64,000 bases of DNA, taken from positions 634,693 to 698,692 of the forward strand of contig NZ_BMXR01000002.1 of assembly GCF_014651855.1 (NCBI RefSeq), read 5' to 3'. The translations under genes were made by a program, and so were the position numbers. Shown here in pieces: positions 26,537-36,473 of the stretch. This stretch comes from Saccharospirillum salsuginis. Its GTDB lineage: Bacteria; Pseudomonadota; Gammaproteobacteria; Pseudomonadales; Natronospirillaceae. Position 1 is the first letter of the stretch. The number at the start of each line of letters is the position of its first letter. Below the pieces are notes generated by a model that saw only the letters and a list, made by a program, of their open reading frames with translations, was not told where the DNA came from and did not search any database.

Positions 26537-28117
26537 TCAGTGCCGGAAATGACGCATGCCGGTGAAGACCATGGCGATGCCATGTTCGTCGGCCGCTTGA
26601 ATGACTTCGTCGTCGCGCATGCTGCCGCCCGGTTGGATGACCGCTTTCACGCCCATCTCGGCGGCCTGGTCGAGGCCGTCGCGGAACGGGAAAAAGGCGT
26701 CGGAGGCCATAACGGAACCGGCGATTTCCAGGCCTTCGTCGGCAGCCTTGATGCCGGCGATCCTGGCGCTGTAGACCCGGCTCATCTGACCGGCGCCGAC
26801 GCCGACCGTCTGGCCGCTCTTGGCGTAGACGATGGCATTGGACTTGACGAACTTGCACACCGACCAGGCGAACTGCAGATCGGCCAGTTGGGCGTCGGTC
26901 GGCGCCGTTTTGGTGACCAGCTTCAGTTCGTCGGCGCGAACCCGGCCGAGATCGCGGTCCTGCACAAGCAGGCCGCCGTTGACCCGTTTGAAGTCGAACC
27001 CGGGCACCGGCGCCTGCCACTGGCCGCAGGCCAGCAGGCGGACGTTCTTCTTGGCCGAGATAACCCTGGCCGCCGCTTCGCTGACCTGGGGCGCGATGAT
27101 GACTTCGACGAACTGACGTTCGACGATGGCCTGTGCAGTCGCTTCGTCCAGTTCGCGGTTGAAGGCGATGATGCCGCCGAACGCCGAGGTCGGATCCGTC
27201 TGGAAGGCGCGGTCGTAGGCTTCCTGAATGGTCTGGCCGGTCGCCACGCCGCACGGGTTGGCGTGTTTGACGATGACACAGGCCGGTGCCTCGAAGGCCT
27301 TGACGCACTCCAGGGCGGCATCGGTATCGGCGATGTTGTTGTAGCTGAGCGCCTTGCCCTGCAGGCTGACAGCGGTCGCGACACTGGCTTCACGCGGATC
27401 GGAATCGACATAGAACGCCGCTTTTTGATGCGGGTTCTCGCCGTAGCGCATGACATCCTTCAGATTCCACTGCTGGTTGAAGGTATGCGGGAAAGCGGTA
27501 CGTTCTGGCACGCTGTCGGCCGGGGTGTCTTCATCGACGCTGCCCAGATAGTTGGCGATCATGCCGTCGTAGGCGGCGGTGTGTTCGAAGGCGGAGCGGG
27601 CCAGACGGAAGCGGGTGGCCTGACTCAGACCGCCGGTCTCGTCCCATTCCTTGAGGACAACATCGTAGTCGCCGCTGTTGACGACGATGGCGACATCCTT
27701 GTGGTTCTTGGCGGCGGAACGAACCATGGTCGGCCCGCCGATGTCGATGTTTTCGATGGCGTCGGCCAGTACACAGTCTTCCCGGCTGACGGTCTGTTCG
27801 AACGGGTAGAGGTTGACGATCACCAGATCGATGGCGTCGATGCCGTGTTCGGCCATGACGTCATCGTCGGTGCCGCGCCGACCCAGGATGCCGCCGTGGA
27901 CTTTGGGGTGCAGCGTCTTGACGCGACCGTCCATCATTTCCGGGAACCCGGTGTAACTGGAGACTTCGGTGACCGGAATGCCGGCTTCGGTGATCAGGCG
28001 GTAGGTGCCGCCGGTGGAGAGCAGTTCGACGCCACGCTCATTGAGGGCGCGGGCGAAGTCGACGATGCCGGTTTTGTCGGAAACACTGATCAGGGCGCGT
28101 TGCGGGGTCTTGGTCAT
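26537..28117 (-). CDS. purH: Bifunctional AICAR transformylase / IMP cyclohydrolase
   Basis: Last two steps of IMP synthesis in one polypeptide, 526 aa. The N-terminal cyclohydrolase (about 1-200) begins '[17 protein letters not shown]' with '[12 protein letters not shown]'. The C-terminal transformylase has the signature '[14 protein letters not shown]', with the catalytic Lys-His, and '[14 protein letters not shown]'. It is a cytosolic dimer using 10-formyltetrahydrofolate. The dusB-fis unit ends upstream at a terminator, so purHD should have its own promoter in 28118-28212; I could not define it, and I see no clear PurR-type box. Confidence 0.96.
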   Translation of the reverse strand: MTKTPQRALISVSDKTGIVDFARALNERGVELLSTGGTYRLITEAGIPVTEVSSYTGFPEMMDGRVKTLHPKVHGGILGRRGTDDDVMAEHGIDAIDLVIVNLYPFEQTVSREDCVLADAIENIDIGGPTMVRSAAKNHKDVAIVVNSGDYDVVLKEWDETGGLSQATRFRLARSAFEHTAAYDGMIANYLGSVDEDTPADSVPERTAFPHTFNQQWNLKDVMRYGENPHQKAAFYVDSDPREASVATAVSLQGKALSYNNIADTDAALECVKAFEAPACVIVKHANPCGVATGQTIQEAYDRAFQTDPTSAFGGIIAFNRELDEATAQAIVERQFVEVIIAPQVSEAAARVISAKKNVRLLACGQWQAPVPGFDFKRVNGGLLVQDRDLGRVRADELKLVTKTAPTDAQLADLQFAWSVCKFVKSNAIVYAKSGQTVGVGAGQMSRVYSARIAGIKAADEGLEIAGSVMASDAFFPFRDGLDQAAEMGVKAVIQPGGSMRDDEVIQAADEHGIAMVFTGMRHFRH

Positions 28118-28212
28118 GCTGTCCTCAAGCGAATCTAGGGGAAGCCACGGTGGGCGGCGTCAAAGGAAAATGGTTCGTTCGGTCAAACTTTTCAGGGTCC
28201 CAAAAACGCGAA

Positions 28213-28232
28213 AGGCGACCCTTTGGTCGCCT
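28213..28232 (-). terminator. Intrinsic terminator of the dusB-fis operon
   Basis: A perfect 8-bp stem with 4-base loop (AGGCGACC-cttt-GGTCGCCT) begins 10 bases beyond the fis stop. On the minus strand it is followed by TTTCGCGTTTTT, a broken T-tract. This is the clearest intrinsic terminator in the window. Confidence 0.8.
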
Positions 28233-28242
28233 CTCGTGTTGC

Positions 28243-28557
28243 TCAGAGCAGGCCGTACTGCTTGAGCTTCTTGCGCAGCGTGCCCCGGTTGAGGCCGAGG
28301 ACCTGGCTGGCCTTGGTCTGGTTATCCCGGCTGAAGCGCATCACCGCTTCGAGCATGGGGGCTTCCACCTCGCTCAGCACCATCTGGTAGACGTTGGCGA
28401 CTTCCTGCCCCTCGAGGTGGGCGAAGTAGTTCCGCATGGCGATCTCGACGCTGTCGCGCAGGGTCTGGGGATGCTCGGATGACGATGACGACGGGACCTG
28501 CAGGGATTCGTGCGGGTCGTGCTTGGGGTATTCCTGGGCAACGGTATCGATGGTCAT
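28243..28557 (-). CDS. fis: DNA-binding protein Fis
   Basis: Nucleoid protein and growth-phase regulator, 104 aa. The C-terminal helix-turn-helix '[20 protein letters not shown]' is nearly invariant in Fis, preceded by the dimer helices ('[17 protein letters not shown]'). The N-terminal arm carries a run of five serines ([11 protein letters not shown]), longer and more polar than in E. coli. It overlaps dusB by 4 bases (ATGA), so it is translationally coupled, and ends at a clear terminator. Confidence 0.96.
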   Translation of the reverse strand: MTIDTVAQEYPKHDPHESLQVPSSSSSEHPQTLRDSVEIAMRNYFAHLEGQEVANVYQMVLSEVEAPMLEAVMRFSRDNQTKASQVLGLNRGTLRKKLKQYGLL

Positions 28558-29543
28558 GCTGCTTGATCCTTTAACGATGTCAAACGTTGAAAAAGTGTGT
28601 CGAGAGCCTGGAGCTGGCTTTCCGCCGTCTCCAGTGTGTTAAAAGCTTTCAGGGTGGCCCGGTCTACGTCGTGTGCCTTCAGGTACCAGCCCACATGCTT
28701 GCGCGCGATGCGCAGGCCCATGTATTCCCCGTAAAACCGATGCAGGGCCTGAAGATGCTGACCGAGCGTTGACTTGACCTCGGCCAGTCTGGGTTCGGCC
28801 AGTAGGGTCCCGTCCGCCAGGTACCGGTTGATCGCCTGGAAAATCCAGGGGTTGCCCTGGGCCGCACGACCGATCATGACGCCATCGGCATCGGTGTACG
28901 CCAGGACCCGGGCCGCCTGTTCCGGACTGTCGATGTCGCCATTGGCCAGCACCGGGATTCCGACGGCCTGTTTGACCGCGGCGATGGTGTCGTACTCGGC
29001 CTCGCCCTTGTAGGCGTCGGCGCGGGTGCGACCGTGCACGGCCAACGCCTGAATGCCGATGTCCTCGGCCATGCGCGCAATGCGCACGGCGTTCTTGTGC
29101 TCGGGCGACCAACCGGTGCGAATCTTCAGGGTCACCGGAACGGTCACAGCGCCGACCACGGCTTCCAGAATTTCCCGCACCAGCGGTTCGTCGCGCATCA
29201 GTGCGGAGCCGGCGGCCTTGTTGCAGACTTTCTTGGCCGGGCACCCCATGTTGATGTCGATGATCTGGGCGCCGTTGTCGACGTTGGCCCGAGCCGCCCC
29301 GGCCATCATGTCGGCGTCGCCACCGGCGATCTGCACACTGATCGGCCCGGCTTCGCCCCGGTGATCGAGCCGCCATTTGGACTTGTTGCTGTTCCACAGG
29401 CGGGTGTCGCTGGTCACCATCTCGGACACGACCAGACCGGCGCCAAGCTGCCGGCACAGGGTTCGAAACGGGCGGTCGGTCACACCGGCCATAGGGGCCA
29501 GGACCGTGGGCTGCTCGATGCTGTAAGGGCCGATGGTGAACAC
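28554..29543 (-). CDS. dusB: tRNA-dihydrouridine synthase B
   Basis: FMN enzyme that reduces specific uridines in tRNA D-loops, 329 aa. It has TIM-barrel start '[16 protein letters not shown]', the catalytic Cys in '[11 protein letters not shown]', 'KIRTGW' and the phosphate site '[15 protein letters not shown]'. The dusB-fis pair is conserved across gammaproteobacteria and supports both calls. Its promoter, which would also drive the growth-rate control of fis, should lie in 29544-29680; I did not identify a clear one. Confidence 0.95.
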   Translation of the reverse strand: MFTIGPYSIEQPTVLAPMAGVTDRPFRTLCRQLGAGLVVSEMVTSDTRLWNSNKSKWRLDHRGEAGPISVQIAGGDADMMAGAARANVDNGAQIIDINMGCPAKKVCNKAAGSALMRDEPLVREILEAVVGAVTVPVTLKIRTGWSPEHKNAVRIARMAEDIGIQALAVHGRTRADAYKGEAEYDTIAAVKQAVGIPVLANGDIDSPEQAARVLAYTDADGVMIGRAAQGNPWIFQAINRYLADGTLLAEPRLAEVKSTLGQHLQALHRFYGEYMGLRIARKHVGWYLKAHDVDRATLKAFNTLETAESQLQALDTLFQRLTSLKDQAA

Positions 29544-29680
29544 GGGTATCGGTTAAAAATTGCTCAGATCAGGGGCGGGGAATGATACTGGCTCTCGGGG
29601 TGAGATTAAAGATTGACATTTATCTTTCTTTGTCGATTGTTTGATCAGGTTTTTGGGGGCGTATAACTGCGCCAACTTTG

Positions 29681-29866
29681 GCTCAAGTTTCGGAGTTCGG
29701 TTCGGCAGGGAAGCGGTGGTCCGCGTCGGCTACCGGGAATGCCCCTGTGGGGTCGGCGTGAATCCATCCATGGAGCCTAGACCGCAGCATCCCTGCTGCG
29801 GACTTCCCCACAGGGGCATCCCCGGCATCCGCCGCTTGTCTCCGTGGCGAACACCGAAACTTGAGC
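29681..29866. repeat. Composite palindromic element, copy B (longest arms)
   Basis: Outer arms run from 29681 (GCTCAAGTTTCGG) and end at 29866 with the complement. They pair in blocks over about 60-70 bases and are perfect at the inner end (ATGCCCCTGTGGGG, 29739-29752, with 29806-29819). The core has the family motif GGCGTGAATCCATCCATGG, mini-stem P2 TCCATCCATGGA (29763-29774) and mini-stem P3 CCGCAGCA/TGCTGCGG (29782-29801). It ends 1 base before the stop codon of the DUF3426 gene, on that gene's 3' side. Confidence 0.85.
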
Positions 29867-29867
29867 T

Positions 29868-31151
29868 TTAAGCCGGTGCCATCACCAACTGGTAGTTCAC
29901 CGCTCGCTGGCCGGGATCCCGGATCGGGATGGATACGTACACCCGGGTGTTCATCGGCATCAGGGTGCTGCCGGTCAGCTCACCGCGCAGGTAGTCTTCG
30001 GGGCGGAAGGCCTGGTCGGCGACCAACTCGCCGTTGACGTCGGTGTATTGGATGATCAATACCGGGAACGGCTGTTTGAAGGGCGCGCGGTTGGTGAGGA
30101 CGGCGTCGACGAGTTTGACGTTGTCCAGCACCTTGTGGTCGCGCACAAGGACGTTGGATGTCCGGATGCGGGATAGGTCTTCCTGCGCAGGCAGCGTGCA
30201 GCCGAGGACGTTACAGGCGCTCTGGTAGAGTCCGCGCCACTGGTCCATCTTGGCGTAGGTGTCGCGCTGCATCCAGGCGAACTGGGCGGCGAGGGTGACC
30301 AGTAGCACCAGGATGGCGACCCCGCCGAGCCAGCGCCAGCGAGCGAATCGGCCCTCGGCGTTGAAGTCGAGATCGATTTCGTGATTGATCTGGCGGACCA
30401 GTTGCGACGCCTTGCTGCCCGATGACCCCGAGGACTTCGGCTCCGGTACGGCGAACGATTCAAGCTCCGGTTCGGGGTCGGGTTCCGGCTCCCGCTTGGG
30501 CTGGCCCTTTCTCCGGTGATCCGGGGCCGGTTCCCGGGCTTCGAACTTGGGTGCGCTTTTCTGCTGTTGTTTCTCCTCGCGTTCCAGCTCTTCCAGAATC
30601 GACTCGGCCCAGCTCTCGTCCGTGCTGTCGTCCTCCTCGAACGCCTCGCCCTCGAATTCGGACGTTTCCCGCTGAAAGGGATTGGCCTGCTCCGTGGTGG
30701 AAGTCTGCTGACTGCCCAGATTCAGAAAGTGGTCGCTGAACTCACCGAGTTCTTCTTCGTCATGACCGTCCTCGAACAGATCATCGTCGTCCTTGTCCTC
30801 GAAAATGAATTCTTCTTCCTCGTCCGGACCATCGTCGAACAGGAAATCGGCATCGTCGTCGTCATCGGCGGCGAAACCGGATTTTGTCGAGGGGGGCTCG
30901 ACCGGCGGCGCGGGACGTGTCTTGGCTTTCGGGGTCGCCGGTTTGGGTGCGGCCGGTTGAGCCGGCTTTTTGGCGGCCTGCTTGGCGGCGGGTTGCGCGC
31001 CCGGCTTGCTGGAAACGATGTGATTGCGCGCACTGAACACCTGCAGACAGGCGCCACAGCGCACCGAGCCATTGGCGATGGCCAGGTGCTCTTCTTTAAC
31101 GCGAAAAGAGGTTCCGCAGTGCGGGCATTGAGTAATAAAGGTTTCGGCCAT
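29868..31151 (-). CDS. DUF3426 membrane protein with N-terminal zinc ribbon
   Basis: 427 aa. An MJ0042-type zinc ribbon at the N-terminus has Cys 9, 12, 33 and 36 (TQCPHCGTSFRV ... VRCGACLQVF). A long low-complexity linker follows: first Pro/Ala/Lys-rich, then strongly acidic (runs of D and E, e.g. DEEEEFIFEDKDDDDLFEDG). A single membrane span 'WLGGVAILVLLVTLAAQFAW' and a C-terminal DUF3426 domain with 'RTSNVLVRDHKVLDNVKLVD' complete it. Topology should be zinc ribbon inside, DUF3426 in the periplasm. Function is unknown. I start at ATG 31151 (MAETFITQCPHC), the common family start; ATG 31175 is possible, and neither has a good ribosome site. It lies between dusB and prmA, as in Pseudomonas. 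Confidence 0.85.
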   Translation of the reverse strand: MAETFITQCPHCGTSFRVKEEHLAIANGSVRCGACLQVFSARNHIVSSKPGAQPAAKQAAKKPAQPAAPKPATPKAKTRPAPPVEPPSTKSGFAADDDDDADFLFDDGPDEEEEFIFEDKDDDDLFEDGHDEEELGEFSDHFLNLGSQQTSTTEQANPFQRETSEFEGEAFEEDDSTDESWAESILEELEREEKQQQKSAPKFEAREPAPDHRRKGQPKREPEPDPEPELESFAVPEPKSSGSSGSKASQLVRQINHEIDLDFNAEGRFARWRWLGGVAILVLLVTLAAQFAWMQRDTYAKMDQWRGLYQSACNVLGCTLPAQEDLSRIRTSNVLVRDHKVLDNVKLVDAVLTNRAPFKQPFPVLIIQYTDVNGELVADQAFRPEDYLRGELTGSTLMPMNTRVYVSIPIRDPGQRAVNYQLVMAPA

Positions 31152-31246
31152 GGTCAACTGAGTCCGGGCATCCATGCGTCAATAACAGAGGTTCCGCCGC
31201 ATTCGGCGTAACCGCCAAGTGTAAGAAAGCTTGCGCAACAGCACAA

Positions 31247-32140
31247 CTAACGGGTTCTCACCCCGTTTAATCGCACCCAGCCATCTTGCTCGGCTTGGGG
31301 GTCGAATTCGATCCAGGGGGTGTACGCTTTGCGCACCGCCTCGGCCTGATGGGCCAGAATTCCCGACAATGCCAACTTGCCGCCAGGCCTGGTTCGCAGG
31401 CAGATCGACTCGGCCAGGTCGCACAGAGGGCCGGCCAGAATATTGGCCACGACCACATCGTACTGCGGCTCCAAATCGCGGTCGTCCAGCATGACCCGGA
31501 AACAATCTTCATCGATACCGTTGTTGCGGGCATTGGCCCGTGTGGCGTCCAGCGCCTGCGGATCGATATCCAGGCCGTCCATTCGGTTCGCTCCGAGTAG
31601 CAGCGCCGCCAGCCCCAGAATGCCTGAGCCACAGCCGTAGTCCAGTACAGAATCGCCGGAGACGGTTTCCCGGTCGAGCCATTCCAGGCACAAAAACGTC
31701 GTCGGATGCGTCCCCGTGCCGAATGCCAGACCCGGGTCCAGCCGTAAATTGATGGCTTGCGAGTCCGGCGGTTCGATCCAGGACGGGCATATCCACAGGC
31801 GTGGCCCACACTGGATGGGCTTGAAATTGTCCATCCAGGCCCGCTCCCAATCCTTGTCCTCCAGAATCTCGGTCACCATCGGCCCCTGAGGCTCAATGCC
31901 CTCGGCGGCCATGAACTCGCCAAGCGTTGCCTTCAGTTCCTCGGCATCGAGTTCATGGTCGAATAACCCCTGAATGGTAGTGTGCTGCCACAGCGGCGTG
32001 GTCCCCCGGATCGGCTCGAACACCGGCTTGTCCTCGGTGTCGACCAGGGTGACGGCCTGACACCCGGCCAGTAATAGGGCATCTTCAAGGGTGTCGGTGT
32101 GTTCCGGCAGGGTGGGAATTCGAATCTGTAGCCAGGGCAT
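31247..32140 (-). CDS. prmA: Ribosomal protein L11 methyltransferase
   Basis: Methylates L11 with SAM, 297 aa. The N-terminal substrate-recognition domain is followed by a class I methyltransferase fold with motif I VLDYGCGSGILG, preceded by the PrmA hallmark 'LDPGLAFGTGTHPTT', and motif IV 'VVANILAGPL'. It is cytosolic. It lies upstream of the DUF3426 gene on the same strand and is separated from accC by a 611-base gap holding two composite palindromes. Confidence 0.96.
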   Translation of the reverse strand: MPWLQIRIPTLPEHTDTLEDALLLAGCQAVTLVDTEDKPVFEPIRGTTPLWQHTTIQGLFDHELDAEELKATLGEFMAAEGIEPQGPMVTEILEDKDWERAWMDNFKPIQCGPRLWICPSWIEPPDSQAINLRLDPGLAFGTGTHPTTFLCLEWLDRETVSGDSVLDYGCGSGILGLAALLLGANRMDGLDIDPQALDATRANARNNGIDEDCFRVMLDDRDLEPQYDVVVANILAGPLCDLAESICLRTRPGGKLALSGILAHQAEAVRKAYTPWIEFDPQAEQDGWVRLNGVRTR

Positions 32141-32251
32141 GCTTGAGTATCCAGTCGTTCGGTGCGGTGGTTGGGTTTTGGGCGGAGGTTAAACCAGTTG
32201 GGTGCCGGTGTCTTGTTGGAGTGGTTTGTTTTTTGTTTCGTGCTTGGGTCC

Positions 32252-32366
32252 GGTCTGGAGCTAGGGGTATACCTACTCCGGGTCGCCGTGAATACATCCA
32301 TGTAGGCTAGACCGCAGCATCCATGCTGCGGACTCCCCTGCGTAGGTATACCCCTACCTCCAGACC
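32252..32366. repeat. Composite palindromic element, copy C (reference copy)
   Basis: Outer arms 32252-32276 and 32342-32366 (25 bases) pair at all but one position; left arm starts GGTCTGGAGCTAGGGG. Core: CGCCGTGAATACATCCATG, then P2 TACATCCATGTA (32293-32304), 'GGCTAGA', then P3 CCGCAGCAT-cc-ATGCTGCGG (32312-32331). Both mini-hairpins are centred on CATCCATG. It lies in the prmA-accC gap, about 110 bases upstream of prmA. Confidence 0.88.
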
Positions 32367-32461
32367 TCGCATCCGTGGTGCTCGTATCACTAACCTGGGC
32401 TTAATTTCTGTAATTTCTTCTGACTGAATATTTATTAAAGCGCCTGTGGTGGTAGGTCGAT

Positions 32462-32478
32462 GGTGGGCAGTGCCCACC
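32462..32478. repeat. Small extragenic hairpin with GGTGGGCA motif
   Basis: GGTGGGCA-g-TGCCCACC, a perfect 8-bp inverted repeat, is followed by CTACG. Partial matches to its TAGGGTGGGCA form occur at 46995 (ftsL-ftsI gap) and 63898 (after the M23 gene). It looks like a short dispersed extragenic hairpin. Confidence 0.55.
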
Positions 32479-32590
32479 CTACGTTCAATTACTAAATGAG
32501 CTGAGATGGAGGTGGCTACCAGGAACCGATGGATATCAATCAACTAAAAGGTTCTAGGGAAAAGATTGAGTATTTAACCACGGATTCGAG

Positions 32591-32720
32591 CGATTGGTGG
32601 TGGGGGTAGGGGTGTCGAGGGATGTCGGCAGCAAGGCGGTCCGACGCTTCGGTGCTGCCGCCAAGCCTACATGGATGTATTCACGGCGACCCTCGAGGCC
32701 CCTACCCCCACCACCAAGCG
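32591..32720. repeat. Composite palindromic element, copy D (inverted relative to copy C)
   Basis: Outer arms 32591-32620 and 32691-32720 (30 bases) pair almost fully, around TGGTGGTGGGGGTAGGGG. The core is in the opposite orientation to copy C and shares 27 identical bases with it (reverse complement starts GTCGCCGTGAATACATCC). P2 TACATGGATGTA is at 32668-32679. P3 is GGCAGCA (32627-32633) with TGCTGCC (32653-32659) and encloses an extra small stem. It lies 31 bases beyond the accC stop. Confidence 0.88.
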
Positions 32721-32751
32721 CGGACCATGGGCAATTTACCCGGCCTTGCCA

Positions 32752-34098
32752 CTATTGTTCCTCGGCCAGTTTGTGTTCGAGGTAGTGGATGTTGACGCCG
32801 CCGCGTTTGAAGCCCTCGTCGTTGACCAGGTCCATGTGCAGTGGTGTGTTGGTCTTGATGCCGCTGACCACCAGTTCGTCCAGGGCCGACTTCATTCGGG
32901 CCAGGGCCTCCTCGCGGGAATCGCCGTAGGTAATCAGTTTGCCGATCATTGAATCGTAGAACGGCGGGATCGAATAGCCCGCATAGATGTGGGAATCCCA
33001 GCGGACACCCAGGCCGCCCGGCGAGTGGAACTGGGTAATCTTGCCCGGACTGGGCATAAAGGTCCGCGGGTCCTCGGCGTTGATCCGGGCCTCGAAAGCG
33101 TGGCCTTTGAAAATGATCTCATCCTGGGTGTAGGACAATGGCTCACCCGAGGCGATCAGCAATTGCTGCTTGATGATGTCCACGCCGGTTATCATCTCCG
33201 ATACCGGATGCTCCACTTGAACCCGGGTGTTCATCTCGATGAAATAGAAATGACCGTCCTCGTACAGGAATTCGAAGGTACCGGCACCGCGGTAGCCGAG
33301 CTCCTTGCACGCATCGATACAGGCCTGAAGTACCCGTTCATTGGCCTCTTGGTCGATGTGCGGGGCCGGGGCTTCCTCGAGTACCTTCTGGTGGCGGCGT
33401 TGCAGCGAGCAGTCCCGGGTGCCGAGGTGAATGGCATTGCCGTGGGTATCGGCCAGCACCTGTATCTCCACGTGACGCGGATTCTGCAGGAACTTTTCCA
33501 TGTAGACGGTACCGTCGCCGAAGGCCGAGGCCGCTTCGGACTTGGTCACCTGAATGGCGCCGAGCAGGTTTTTTTCCTCGTGCACGACGCGCATACCGCG
33601 TCCGCCACCGCCAGCGGCTGCCTTGATAATCACCGGAAGACCGATACGCCGGGCAATGCCGAGACAGGTTTCCGGGTCGTCCGGCAGCGGGCCGTCGGAG
33701 CCGGGGACGGTCGGAACATCGGCTTTTTTCATCGCTTCGATGGCCGAGACCTTGTCGCCCATCAAGCGGATGACGTGAGCGGGAGGGCCGATGAAGGCGA
33801 AACCGGATTTCTCGACCTGTTCGCAGAAATCCGCGCGTTCGGCGAGGAAACCATAACCGGGGTGGATGCCGTCAGCATTGGTTACTTCGGCGGCGGCGAT
33901 GATGGCCGGGATATTCAGATAGCTTCCGGCGGAAGCGTTGGGGCCGATACAGACGGATTCGTCCGCGAGTTTGACGTGTTTGAGATCCCGGTCGACGACC
34001 GAGTGGACCGCGACGGTCTGAATGCCCATCTCCTTGCAAGCCCGGAGGATGCGCAAGGCGATTTCGCCGCGGTTGGCAATCAGGACTTTTTTCAGCAT
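32752..34098 (-). CDS. accC: Acetyl-CoA carboxylase, biotin carboxylase subunit
   Basis: Carboxylates the biotin of AccB with ATP and bicarbonate, the first step of fatty acid synthesis; 448 aa. It starts '[20 protein letters not shown]'. The ATP-grasp glycine loop is '[14 protein letters not shown]', followed by '[20 protein letters not shown]' with the catalytic Glu/Arg. It is a cytosolic dimer. accC follows accB by 11 bases on the minus strand, the classical accBC operon, here led by aroQ as in Pseudomonas. Confidence 0.97.
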   Translation of the reverse strand: MLKKVLIANRGEIALRILRACKEMGIQTVAVHSVVDRDLKHVKLADESVCIGPNASAGSYLNIPAIIAAAEVTNADGIHPGYGFLAERADFCEQVEKSGFAFIGPPAHVIRLMGDKVSAIEAMKKADVPTVPGSDGPLPDDPETCLGIARRIGLPVIIKAAAGGGGRGMRVVHEEKNLLGAIQVTKSEAASAFGDGTVYMEKFLQNPRHVEIQVLADTHGNAIHLGTRDCSLQRRHQKVLEEAPAPHIDQEANERVLQACIDACKELGYRGAGTFEFLYEDGHFYFIEMNTRVQVEHPVSEMITGVDIIKQQLLIASGEPLSYTQDEIIFKGHAFEARINAEDPRTFMPSPGKITQFHSPGGLGVRWDSHIYAGYSIPPFYDSMIGKLITYGDSREEALARMKSALDELVVSGIKTNTPLHMDLVNDEGFKRGGVNIHYLEHKLAEEQ

Positions 34099-34109
34099 GA
34101 CGGGCCTCG

Positions 34110-34568
34110 TTAGCTGATGGTGATCAGCGGCTGATCGAATTCGACCGGCTGACCGTTTTCGACCAGGATGGCTTCCACGGTACCGCTCTTGTCCGCCTCG
34201 ATCTGGTTCATCATCTTCATGGCTTCAACGATGCAGACAGTGTCGCCCTTGTTCACTTGTTGGCCGACTTCAACAAAGGACGGACTGGTCGGGCTGGGGG
34301 CGCGGTAGAAGGTGCCGACCATGGGCGAGCGAATCGCGTGACCGGACGGTTCCGGATCGGCTTCGGGCGCTGAAGCGGCGGCCGGGGCGGGCGCGGCTTC
34401 CGGTTGAGGAGCGGGCTGGGCCGCATAGTGAACCGGCGCCGCCGGTGCACTCAGCGAGCGGGAAGTGCGGCTGATGCGGATGGCTTCCTCGCCTTCGGTA
34501 ATCTCGATTTCATCGATGCCGGATTCTTCCAGCAGCTCGATCAGTTTCTTGACCTTGCGTATGTCCAT
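34110..34568 (-). CDS. accB: Biotin carboxyl carrier protein of acetyl-CoA carboxylase
   Basis: 152 aa. The N-terminal assembly segment (about 1-40) is followed by an Ala/Pro-rich flexible linker (about 41-75) and the biotinyl domain, with biotin acceptor Lys118 in [16 protein letters not shown] (EAMKM). The [13 protein letters not shown] 'thumb' region is intact. It carries carboxybiotin from AccC to the carboxyltransferase (accA/accD, not in this window). It lies 11 bases before accC and 11 bases after aroQ. Confidence 0.97.
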   Translation of the reverse strand: MDIRKVKKLIELLEESGIDEIEITEGEEAIRISRTSRSLSAPAAPVHYAAQPAPQPEAAPAPAAASAPEADPEPSGHAIRSPMVGTFYRAPSPTSPSFVEVGQQVNKGDTVCIVEAMKMMNQIEADKSGTVEAILVENGQPVEFDQPLITIS

Positions 34569-34579
34569 GGTGGTGTCCT

Positions 34580-35020
34580 CTAGCGCGAAAGATGGTGATG
34601 GGCGGCCTGCAGGGCCAGATCGTAACTGTGCCGGCCGAAACCGGCGATCACACCGACGGCGAGGTCGGCGAGATAGGAATGTTGCCGGAACGACTCCCGG
34701 GCATGTACGTTGGACAGATGCAGTTCGATGAAGGGCTTGGCGACCCCGGCCAGGGCATCACGCAATGCGACACTGGTGTGGGTAAAGGCTCCGGGGTTGA
34801 TCAGGATGAAGTCGGTACCGTCAGGGGCCGTGTCGTGAATGCGATCGATCAACACACCTTCGTGGTTGCTTTGCAGGCAATCAAGCTCGTGTTTCAGCTT
34901 GGTGGCGGCTTCGGTCAGGTGTTGTTCGATATCGGCCAGGGTGGTGTTCCCATAGACCTCGGGCTCGCGCGTGCCGAGCAGGTTGAGATTGGGTCCGTTC
35001 AGTAACAGGAGTTTCGCCAT
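34580..35020 (-). CDS. aroQ: 3-dehydroquinate dehydratase, type II
   Basis: Third step of the shikimate pathway, 146 aa, a dodecameric type II enzyme. Motifs: '[20 protein letters not shown]' with the catalytic Tyr of the lid, '[17 protein letters not shown]', and '[17 protein letters not shown]' with the catalytic His. It is the first gene of the aroQ-accB-accC unit and has a good predicted promoter upstream. Confidence 0.97.
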   Translation of the reverse strand: MAKLLLLNGPNLNLLGTREPEVYGNTTLADIEQHLTEAATKLKHELDCLQSNHEGVLIDRIHDTAPDGTDFILINPGAFTHTSVALRDALAGVAKPFIELHLSNVHARESFRQHSYLADLAVGVIAGFGRHSYDLALQAAHHHLSR

Positions 35021-35072
35021 GCCGATGTCCGAGTCAGGTGATCAATATCCGGTAATATGCACGGAAATGTAG

Positions 35073-35101
35073 ACGATAGTGGTGTTAAATGCGTCGAACA
35101 A
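35073..35101 (-). promoter_or_regulatory. Predicted sigma-70 promoter of aroQ-accB-accC
   Basis: On the minus strand TTGTTC (35101-35096) is followed by a 17-base spacer and TATCGT (35078-35073). The -10 lies about 53 bases before the aroQ ATG. The spacing is ideal and hexamer matches are moderate. Confidence 0.5.
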
Positions 35102-35287
35102 CTGGAAGGGCGAATTTTAGTTGTGAATTTTATTCAATAAGCTTCGCGATTTATTGCGATTTAAGCGGGATCCGATCCTGTCGGCCGACCCGTGTTTTAA
35201 GGCTTCTCCACGAATATGACTGATGTCCCTTGGTTTCGAACGGTCGTATGACTAAGCTGAGTGGGAATTTTGCAGGGAGTAAACAAC

Positions 35288-36316
35288 ATGTTGCGTGAAC
35301 GTCTGTCCGGCCTGGGTCGGGTATTGAGGCGTCTGGTGCCGGGGCGCCGGGGCGGCAAATGGGCGGGCGCCGCCGTCCTGGTTGTGTTCGTGGTGTTGGT
35401 ATTGATCGGTTGGTATTGGAGTAACGAACCGGAGGAACTGGATGTTGTCGCCATGGCCGAGCAGCATGCCAGCGAGAACAACCGTGAGCTGGTGGTGGGG
35501 TATGCAACCACCTTCACGCTGATGGAATTGACTCGAACCCTGCTGGAAAAACCCGGGGGCTACCTGTCCAACGACGTCACACCGCCTTCGCTGTGGCTGG
35601 ACAACATGCCCAGTTGGGAGTTCGGGGTGATCATCCAGATGCGTGACCTGAGCCGGGCGATGCGGCGCGATATGAGTCGCTCCCAGTCCCAGTCGACCGA
35701 GGATCCTGACTTGTCGCGGGCCGAACCCTTGTTCCATTTCGATCACGCCAGTTGGATGTTGCCCTCCACCGAAGGCGAGTATCGGCGAGGGGCCGAGTAC
35801 GTGGAATCCTATTTGTTGCGGTTGTCCGATCCGCAAAACACCCGGGCGCAGTTTTACGCCCGCGCGGACAACCTGAATCGCTGGCTCGGTGATGTGGAAA
35901 CCCGTCTGGGCTCCCTGTCGCAGCGTCTCAGCGCCTCGGTGACCGAGCAACGGCTCAATCTCGACCGGCCCGCCGACCAGTCGACTCCGTCGGGCATCGA
36001 GCAGCAGGTGAAGACACCGCGTCTGCAGGTCGACAACGTCTTTTACGAAGCGCGGGGCGCGTCCTGGGCGCTGTTGCACATCCTGAAGGCGATCGAATCC
36101 GATTTCGGCGCCATTCTGGACAACAAGAACGCCCGGGTAAGCCTGCAGCAGATCATTCGGGAGTTGGAGGCGACGCAGCGGACCCTGTGGTCACCCATTG
36201 TGCTCAATGGCAGTGGTTTTGGTGTGTTGGCCAATCACTCCCTGGTGATGGCGAATTATATTTCGCGGGCCAATGCGGCACTGATCGACCTGCGGGAGTT
36301 GCTGGCGACCGGTTGA
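35288..36316 (+). CDS. DUF2333 family inner-membrane protein
   Basis: 342 aa. A short basic N-terminus (MLRERLSGLGRVLRRLVPGR) is followed by one membrane span 'AAVLVVFVVLVLIGWYW' and a large soluble, probably periplasmic, helical domain. It matches the DUF2333 family of gammaproteobacteria by overall layout; no catalytic motif is visible and function is unknown. The ATG at 35288 is preferred because AGGGAG lies 10 bases upstream; a GTG at 35261 is upstream of that site. It is divergent from aroQ and seems monocistronic. Confidence 0.8.
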   Translation: MLRERLSGLGRVLRRLVPGRRGGKWAGAAVLVVFVVLVLIGWYWSNEPEELDVVAMAEQHASENNRELVVGYATTFTLMELTRTLLEKPGGYLSNDVTPPSLWLDNMPSWEFGVIIQMRDLSRAMRRDMSRSQSQSTEDPDLSRAEPLFHFDHASWMLPSTEGEYRRGAEYVESYLLRLSDPQNTRAQFYARADNLNRWLGDVETRLGSLSQRLSASVTEQRLNLDRPADQSTPSGIEQQVKTPRLQVDNVFYEARGASWALLHILKAIESDFGAILDNKNARVSLQQIIRELEATQRTLWSPIVLNGSGFGVLANHSLVMANYISRANAALIDLRELLATG

Positions 36317-36332
36317 GGGTACGGGCAGTATC

Positions 36333-36433
36333 GTTGGATTACGCGCTTGCGCGCTAATCCAACCTACCTGTGATGCAGCTCATGGTGGATTAAGTTGCGT
36401 AGGTTGGATTAGCGCGAGAGCGCGTAATCCAAC
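36333..36433. repeat. Two inverted copies of the GTTGGATTACGCGC hairpin element
   Basis: Copy 2 (36333-36367) is GTTGGATTACGCGC-tt-GCGCGCTAATCCAAC plus CTAC. Copy 3 (36399-36433) is the same element reversed, starting GTAGGTTGGATTAGCGCG. Each is itself a hairpin and the pair can also fold on each other. A related third copy is at 12110. This is a typical extragenic palindrome pair between convergent genes (DUF2333 and ppa). Confidence 0.8.
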
Positions 36434-36473
36434 AACTTATAGAAGCCCGGCCACTATCCATCGTCCACTCATA

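Noticed and set aside
26453..28138. 561-codon plus-strand frame opposite purH
   Set aside because: purH is full length with all motifs on the other strand. The shadow has no recognisable domain and no ribosome site.
32252..32720. Two nearby repeats in the accC-prmA gap, considered as a CRISPR or integron cassette array
   Set aside because: There are only two copies, inverted to each other, with long private arms and no regular spacers, no leader, no cas or integrase genes, and no attC-type core sites.
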